This document shows, piece after piece, positions 58,101 through 64,000 of a stretch of DNA of 64,000 nucleotides; within the stretch, counting starts at the first letter, position 1, and each line of letters starts with the position of its first letter. The notes under the pieces were generated by a model, which was given only the letters and a program-made list of their open reading frames with translations, searched no databases and was not told where the DNA came from. The DNA is from Euphorbia lathyris (Eukaryota > Streptophyta > Magnoliopsida > Malpighiales > Euphorbiaceae), in contig NC_088918.1 of NCBI RefSeq assembly GCF_963576675.1, forward strand, positions 62,203,001 through 62,267,000, written 5' to 3'. The position numbers and the translations under genes are program-made.

Positions 58101-59896
58101 AAACTCCATGTGGAAGCACAGGTATCAGCAAAATAGTCTGCAAAAGTTAACATGGTGACCAATATGTGAAATGTTAACCAACTATATTTCAAGAACCCTC
58201 ATTGACATTTGTGCACAAGTAACCAATAAGGTGTTATACATCGGGCACAGATGCACTTGAAGCCACAAAATGTAATATGATCCACTGTGTAATAGAAGAA
58301 CCAAGTTACCTTGATACCTGAAGCAAACTGAAGTAGCCATTCATCCGGACACTGGCAATGAAAAGAATAGCATTTCATGAGGCTTCAACTTCACTATTTT
58401 TCGAACTTATTATTCATATTTTATGGTCATGAATTACCTCGACTGCACCAGTGAAAATGTCATTTAAGGAAACCCAAGAATGATCCCTTGTAGATGCCAC
58501 TTTGCCAACAACCCTGAATTTTTTTTGCAATTCATTATCTAAAAACCATATTTTGCATGACAACTGCTTTGAATGCTAGTGTCCTTCTAAGCAATATAGC
58601 AGTCGTGAGAAGTGAATAAAAAAAATGGCATGACAGCATTTTCTTTTAAGCCTGTGAAGTATCCAATTTTACTATCTAACATGATGGAATCAATTGAGAA
58701 TATATATATATATATATAAGTTGAAACCAAGCACTGGTTTGTACCCCTCTCCCAAGGCGTATTGGAGACATGACATGTCTGCCGCCAAAAGTCCAATAGA
58801 ATAATCCTCTGAGTTACCACTGGAAATATTTGTTTCGAAGTCTGGAGAGATGATATAGCTTGCATCTTTGCAGCAAACATCATCTGATACAGTTTCCTCA
58901 AATTTTCTTGTTGTTGGATAATTGAAGTACCCATCTTCCCAGCTCAAAATCCTGCCACAAAAAATCTGTATCATATGCTAGATATGACCAATTTTAACAT
59001 TCCCAAAAGACACTGGAAAAAATGTACTAGATATGACAATAATTCCATAAATATAAAAGATACTATCTATGAACTTATCAGCCAATTACTACAGGAATGG
59101 GCTACACATACTTTTAAGGGGTTTCCATGTCTTAGATCGACATGAACTGGCCAGAGGAGGAGGGAAGGGTCCTGAATGCATATGCAGAAATATATTTATT
59201 TATACTAGTAAAGACTTGGATAAGGTTTTACTTCTATCATGTAGTTTGCTATCGATCATATAATTGAAGATTAATCTAGTGGGCACAGTTTAAGATATCT
59301 AGCAGTTGGCAACTTAACATCACCGTTTGAATTTCACCAACAGCAATCCCTCCTCTCCCATACTCACAAAACAAGTTCTACAAAATGTAGGTCTCAACAA
59401 GAAACAAATCACAATATTATAGAATGTGGAAAAAGTCTCCATTTCATTATGAGACTAGAAAATGATTCCGTTCAATCCAAGATCATCCTAAATCAAGAAA
59501 GTCTCACTTTCAATTTAGAGGCACGGTAGGCTGTTCAGATACAGCCAGCAGCCACTCCACTCCCTACCTTTTCTCTAGATATCATCATCCACAACACATA
59601 AAAAGAGCCATTACCGAGGGAATCCTTATCTCATTATCTCCAGTTTAAAAACTAATGGATATACAACCTAAAAAGGCCTTATACGAAACTGAGATATTTA
59701 GAAGTAGAGATTAAGGTGTTCAATTTCTTATAGAACACAAATATGTACACTTTTGGGTATATTTAAGCAGATAGATATATGATGAGGGAACAACTTACAC
59801 TGGGTTTCCATGCCTAAGCTTCCACAGTACAGCATAATTCCAAGCGGAATTACTGCATAGACTTTTCAATAGTTGCCTTAAAGCAGTAGTTCCCAT
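55198..59896 (-). CDS. LHW-type bHLH transcription factor
   Basis: Ten exons, read downward, give 698 residues: 59896-59799, 58951-58745, 58513-58438, 58351-58310, 58137-58078, 57578-56394, 56297-56196, 55727-55617, 55529-55404 and 55287-55198. The N-terminus (MGTTALRQLLKSLC, WNYAVLWKL, AVECPDEWLLQFASGIKT) is the GAF-like domain of the LONESOME HIGHWAY family. The bHLH lies at about residues 525-590 (RRAKPGDNQKPRPRDRQLIQDRVKELREL, then CSIDSLLDRTVNHMVYLRSV across the exon 6/7 junction). The C-terminus FHRLDIFWPLVQLLQRKRKP is the conserved ACT-like end. LHW proteins dimerise with other bHLHs and control vascular cell division. The basic region lacks the Glu that contacts E-box DNA in classical bHLHs, as in the family. 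It most resembles the EMB1444/bHLH155 branch. Confidence 0.9.
55327..55404 (-). repeat. 39-bp tandem duplication of a splice donor
   Basis: Two exact copies, 55327-55365 and 55366-55404. The second ends exactly at the exon 9 border of the bHLH gene. On the minus strand each copy supplies a GAG|GTAAATAT-type donor, so there are two usable 5' splice sites 39 bp (13 codons) apart. Confidence 0.9.
58701..58720. repeat. AT microsatellite in an intron of the bHLH gene
   Basis: About ten AT repeats lie in intron 2, 25 bp beyond the splice donor at 58744. Confidence 0.85.
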
Positions 59897-59977
59897 TCGT
59901 TGACTTTGAAGAAATACGACAAATCTCTAATACATATAACAAACTCTGACCAAAATTACATCAATTAAAATATTTCA

Positions 59978-60067
59978 CTAACTGCCCCGATAAGAACCTC
60001 TTCCAGCTTGTTTTATTCGCAAACCAGCCCTTCGTTTTATCGGTGGCCCGGTTGAATTAAGTTCCAT
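59978..60067 (-). CDS. Upstream ORF of 29 codons in the bHLH leader
   Basis: The ATG at 60067 has G at -3 and G at +4, a favourable start context. The peptide starts MELNSTGPPIKRRAGLRIK and ends GRGSYRGS, and its TAG is 81 nt before the main ATG. It is strongly basic with spaced Gly/Arg. Arabidopsis bHLH155 (At2g31280), a family member, is annotated with a conserved-peptide uORF (CPuORF7). This ORF is a candidate orthologue, which I could not check by alignment. If translated it would be expected to limit translation of the main ORF, possibly in a metabolite-dependent way. Confidence 0.6.
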   Translation of the reverse strand: MELNSTGPPIKRRAGLRIKQAGRGSYRGS

Positions 60068-60720
60068 TGCTAATATGAATCTCCTCAAATCTCAACAACA
60101 AGCAGACCTCAGGACCGAAAGTTCAATAGGAAATTTATAATCTTATAGAACTGAACAAGGCACAATACAGTGTTGAAGCTCGATTGATTTTAAGGATCAA
60201 TTGGTGTAAATAATCCATAAAAACCAACTCCAACGAGAGAAATTAAGGTCTTAAATGGACACTGTGTATTCTGCCAAGCTAAAGTATATGATTTAATTCT
60301 AGAACTGAATAGTAAATTCAACTTTAATTCGTATTTAGTTCGGGATTGAAACAACAACAAGCAGACCTCAAGAATTGGTGTTGCGGTTCATTCACTTCCA
60401 CTGCAAGTCAACAAAGCATAGCAGATGAAGATCAGATAATTGCAGATTATTAAGGAATCTCTAAGCAGAAATGGAAGTTAATAACATCAGATTTTGGAGT
60501 TAGGAAAAGAAATTAAAACCTTCCATTTTCTTGGCAGCCAAACAGTGAAAAGTTATGTAAAAGGAGAATCAAAATCAACAGAAAAGGATTCAGTGATTTT
60601 TGCTTACCTAGAAGAATACAGAGTGAAAGAAAGTTTAGAGAGATAGGCAATGTTCGAATTCGTGGGATTCCATTATCAAGAGATTGATAAGGAGAAAGAT
60701 TGGAAGGAAGCCTTTCCACT
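60068..60720 (-). other. 5' untranslated region and leader intron of the bHLH gene
   Basis: A likely first non-coding exon runs from about 60720 to 60608, with donor TAG|GTAAGC (60607). Possible acceptors lie near 60397 (TTGCAG) and further down. The segment TGAGGTCTGCTTGTTGTTG occurs twice on the minus strand (about 60110 and 60370), so alternative leader exons are possible. The 5' end is not directly visible. Confidence 0.45.
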
Positions 60721-60866
60721 CTTCAACATGCATATAGCTCATAGGAGCCTTCCTCATTACCTTTGCCACCGGTAACCGGTCATGTTTCTCTCTTTTTGGT
60801 CATGTTTCTTTTTTTTTTTTTCTTTTTTTTTAATTTGCTATTACAGCCTCTGACTACTTATACTTA

Positions 60867-61943
60867 GACCTGTTCTTTATTACTTAATTTCAGTAACAAT
60901 CAGTTCAGTTCAGTTCAGTAGTAATCAGTTCAGTTCAATTCAGTATTCAGTTTCAGTATTCAATAATTTATCATTATTTATTATAATTATTATATATTAT
61001 TATATATTATTATTATTTATATATAATTTATTATTATTATCATTATTTATTTATAATTTCAGCAATTTATTATAATTATTATAATTTATTATATATTAAT
61101 TTATCTATTTTCATTATAATTATATTTATATATAATTTATGCTTTGTCATTATATATATTATCATTATTTATTATAATTATAATTATTTGGTGCAACTTA
61201 TTTGCAAATTTTGCGAAAAGTAAATAAATATTATATTAATACGTTTACATTACAATGCTCTAAAAAATTAACTGGCTCAACTACCTTAATATCTCAAATA
61301 GTGCAATTTTATCCCTAATATTAGAAGCCAATAGCAATTTTACCCTTAACATTGATAAATTGAGTCAAGATTTTGTATTCATATGAAAATTCATATTTAG
61401 ACGTTAGGAGTAAAATAACCCCGGACCCAAAACGTTAAATGTATTTTTGTACCTTAATACTTAATTGTAATAAAAAGTTAAGAGTGTGTATTCATATAAA
61501 AATTTGTATTTAATTTCATAGGCTTTAAATTATATATAAATTTGTGTTTGTATGTAATTTATATTTTTAATTTAAATTAGACTCATTTTTATTTAATGTC
61601 ATAGGATTTTATCGAGCCTAGATTTTATTTGATATTTAATTTAGTTTAATCTTTAATAATATGTTTATTTATTATTGATATTATTTTTTTGGTAGAAATA
61701 TTATTATTATTATAAGCTTATTAATGTCCAATATTATCATTAAATTATTTTAAAGTCTAATATCATCATTATTGTTACGTTCGATTAAATTCGGTTAAGT
61801 TCGGTATCATTCAGTTAAGTTCAGTAGCATTCAGTTAAATTCAGTTCAGTTCAGTATTCAGTATCATTCAGTTCAGTTCAGTTCAGTTCAGTAGCATTCA
61901 GTTCAGTTCAGTTCAGTTTTTTTCAGTAATAAAGAACAGAGCC
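60867..61943. mobile_element. PIF/Tourist-like MITE made of TTCAG repeats
   Basis: The left end GACCTGTTCTTTATTACT and the right end, complement GGCTCTGTTCTTTATTACTG, are inverted repeats flanked by TTA at 60864-60866 and 61944-61946. Both ends carry arrays of GTTCAGTTCAG/ACTGAA units (60898-60960 and 61790-61925), partly in the same orientation. The middle is ATTATT-rich and includes a decayed copy of the MULE MITE family of 27729 at about 61286-61455. It lies about 150 bp upstream of the bHLH leader. Confidence 0.7.
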
Positions 61944-61946
61944 TTA

Positions 61947-62412
61947 CTCTTCCCATCAAAACTGAAATACTTAAAATAATTAAAATAATTGATGAGTTAT
62001 AATTCAAGAATCCCGAAAATAAATGATTACAAATTAGAAACATTGGACGATATACAAATTTCGAGAAAATTTACGTTATTTCCCGCAGGCGACCAGGAAA
62101 AACATCTGGCCAAGCAGTCAGCGAAAACACTTGGCCAATTCGGGAGACGTTTTTTGTGTTTTCGAAGCAAAAATTTGAAAAAAAATACCATGCTAGTAAT
62201 CGGTCCTTTTCCTTTGCTCGACCTCATTCCCAACATGGTTTTCGTCCCGAAATGTGATTTTGAAAGAGATTACAGAGTTGAAATTTTTTTTTTATAAAAG
62301 AGAGAATGAGAGGTTTTGAGAAATGGAGTATCAATTTTTCACAAAGTTCATAACTTTATGAATCCTTTCAATTTTCTTGATTGATTTTGTGTTTTTCAGT
62401 TGTTTAACACGT
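61947..62412. other. Probable decayed LTR or flank of a copia fragment
   Basis: No gene is recognised. The reading frame at 61989-62297 is anonymous. The stretch just before 62413 is the likely leader of the copia gag but no clear PBS is visible. Confidence 0.35.
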
Positions 62413-63826
62413 ATGACTACTCAACGACTAGAAGTTCCGGTAACTCGGAGCACATGAGCGACAGATCTTTCTTCAAATTCGTCCAGTGCTTATTATTTGC
62501 ACTCCAGTGAGAATCCTAGTTTGGTTATGGTTGGTCAGTTACTCATAGGAGATAACTATCACTCGTGGAGCCGTGAATTTAAAAGAGTGTTGCGTGCAAA
62601 TAACAAGAATTCATTTCTTGATGGATCCTTACATATGTCGAAGGAGAATGATATGAATCACTGTCTGGGAGAGATGCAACAACATGAACTTTTCCTCGAT
62701 CAGTAGATCAGTTATACCTTCCATTGTGAACAACATTAATTGGTTTGATAACTGCAGTGATGTTTGGGATAATCTGGAAGCGTTTTGCTCAGGGAGATTC
62801 ACTCAAGATTTCTAAGTTACATGAGTGGATCTACATATTTACTCAATGATCTTTAATTGTGACTGAATATTACACTAAACAGATTATGTTGTAGGAGGAG
62901 TTGATCAATTTCCGACCATTGTCAGTCTGTAAGTGTTCTGCAACATGTAAATGTGCAACACTTTTGGTTAAAGCTAAGTCTTATTAAGAAGAAGATTTAG
63001 TTATAAGGTTTCTTAAAGGTTTGGATGCTGAGTATGCTAGAGCAAGGTCATAAATCTTTCTTATAAAGCCTTTTCCATATAATACTTATGTTTTGTCTCT
63101 GGTAATTCAATAGGAGAGGAAAAATCACAATTTTGGTTTACAGTTGGAATCTTCTATTAATCTTGTAAAAGGACGGTATTATGATGTCAAGAAAAAGATA
63201 GATCCTAAGTGTAGTCACTATGACAAACCTAGTCACACAGTGGATCAATGTTATAGAAAGCATGTATTTCCTCCCTATATCAAATTCAGTAAAAACAAGA
63301 ACAGTATAACCGGGAACATGACTTCTGATATCAATGTTTTTAAGGATTCTTTTGCAATTGTTCTAGTTGTTGTGTATCCAGTTCAAGTTGAGCCTTCATC
63401 TGGAATTACTTTGACTAAGGTGTAGTACACTCATTTGATAAGCATTTTAGCTACACAAGATTCTGTTCGTAAGCAGCAAGGCATTGTTATTAGTAATATA
63501 TTGTTGTTCTTTTCCTTTTGCACAATCTTATGATGCTAGTGTGAATTCTATTTTGAATGTTGAATGGATTTTGGACAGTGGTGCGATATATCATATTTTC
63601 AATGATATATCTTGTTTCTTATCTTTGCATATTGTTGATAATATTACTATGAGATCACCTAATAACCAATAGTTAATCATTAATCAAATAGGCATAGTTA
63701 GAATGAATAATCATATTCTGCTTTATAATGTCTTTTATATACCAAGCTTCAAATTCAATATAGTTTCTGTTAGTAGATTGGTTGAGCATTCTAAATTTTT
63801 TTTATGTTTTTGCTGATGGTGCGTGT
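62413..63826 (+). pseudogene. Decayed Ty1/copia gag-protease fragment
   Basis: Pieces in order are: gag start with LHSSENPSLV and GDNYHSWSREF (about 62491-62590), a gag core with RFLKGLDAEYARARS (about 63000-63050), a damaged zinc knuckle where the second Cys is Tyr (CSHYDKPSHTVDQCY, about 63207-63251), the protease segment WILDSGAIYHI (about 63568-63600), and a C-terminal YIPSFKFNIVSVSRL segment (about 63738). At least five stops or frameshifts intervene. The fragment is cut at 63826 by the LTR that follows. Confidence 0.8.
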
Positions 63827-64000
63827 TGATGCGCCTTCGGTGAAGAAGACTCACTAAGGGATAAGTGTACCCCGTCGTTATCAAGTAATAAATCTAGAAA
63901 GTCCAGGTATCGAATCCACAGGACTTATTTACCACAAGTATTGAACTACTCGGTCTCAGGTGTTATCTAGGCTTTGTGGGGTTTGAATTGGTTTTGATTA
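63827..64000. mobile_element. Start of a gypsy-type LTR, runs off the window
   Basis: Begins TGATGCGCCTTCGG and is similar over at least 160 bp to the LTR end at 28937 (TGATGCGCCTCGAG). It contains the ATCGAATCCACAGG motif. It interrupts the copia fragment. Confidence 0.7.

Overview
The window is nuclear DNA of a flowering plant, most likely a eudicot. It is AT-rich, its genes carry short GT-AG introns, and it is packed with plant-type transposable elements: Ty1/copia, Ty3/gypsy, plant L1 and RTE LINEs, Helitron, MULE, PIF/Harbinger and hAT-like MITEs. No bacterial, organellar or rRNA gene block is recognisable. Three host genes plus one broken gene copy occupy perhaps 12 kb. The rest is transposon-derived or anonymous AT-rich spacer.

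Layout. 1-3.3 kb: minus-strand gypsy-type non-autonomous element (gag-like ORF, tRNA-Asp-type PBS, LTR) hit by a MULE-like MITE with a 10-bp target duplication. 3.3-6.8 kb: decayed minus-strand copia element. 7.23-12.84 kb: complete young gypsy element, with 509-bp LTRs, TSD CTAAG and a polyprotein that reads into its 3' LTR. 13.3-13.7 kb: GC-richer island of unknown origin. 14.0-18.0 and 23.9-28.3 kb: a direct segmental duplication carrying two tropinone-reductase-like SDR genes. The first copy is a pseudogene (4-bp deletion); the second is intact (267 aa). Between them lie two tandem PIF/Tourist-like elements sharing one TTA, the first containing a MULE MITE.

28.9-33.2 kb: LTR and internal remains of another non-autonomous gypsy element, with tandem repeats. 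33,346-49,330 is one nested insertion whose history can be read from exact target duplications. A foldback MULE-type MITE (9-bp TSD, arms of about 440 bp) received a hAT-like MITE at its centre and a Helitron (A|TC...CTAG|T) in its right arm. The Helitron received a PIF-like MITE, which received a full-length L1 LINE. An RTE LINE landed on the Helitron's 3' junction.

50.3-53.8 kb: an 11-exon RCC1-repeat gene (480 aa, plus strand). It is convergent with a 10-exon LHW-type bHLH transcription factor gene (698 aa, minus strand, 55.2 to about 60.7 kb). The bHLH leader carries a 29-codon upstream ORF, and one of its splice donors lies in an exact 39-bp duplication. 60.9-64.0 kb: a TTCAG-repeat MITE, a decayed copia gag fragment, and the start of an LTR of the same family as the one at 28.9 kb.

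The host genes are not a functional cluster. One is a metabolic oxidoreductase, one an RCC1-type signalling or chromatin protein, one a vascular/root-type bHLH regulator. All exon coordinates come from reading splice sites and frame by eye; no transcript evidence or database search was available.
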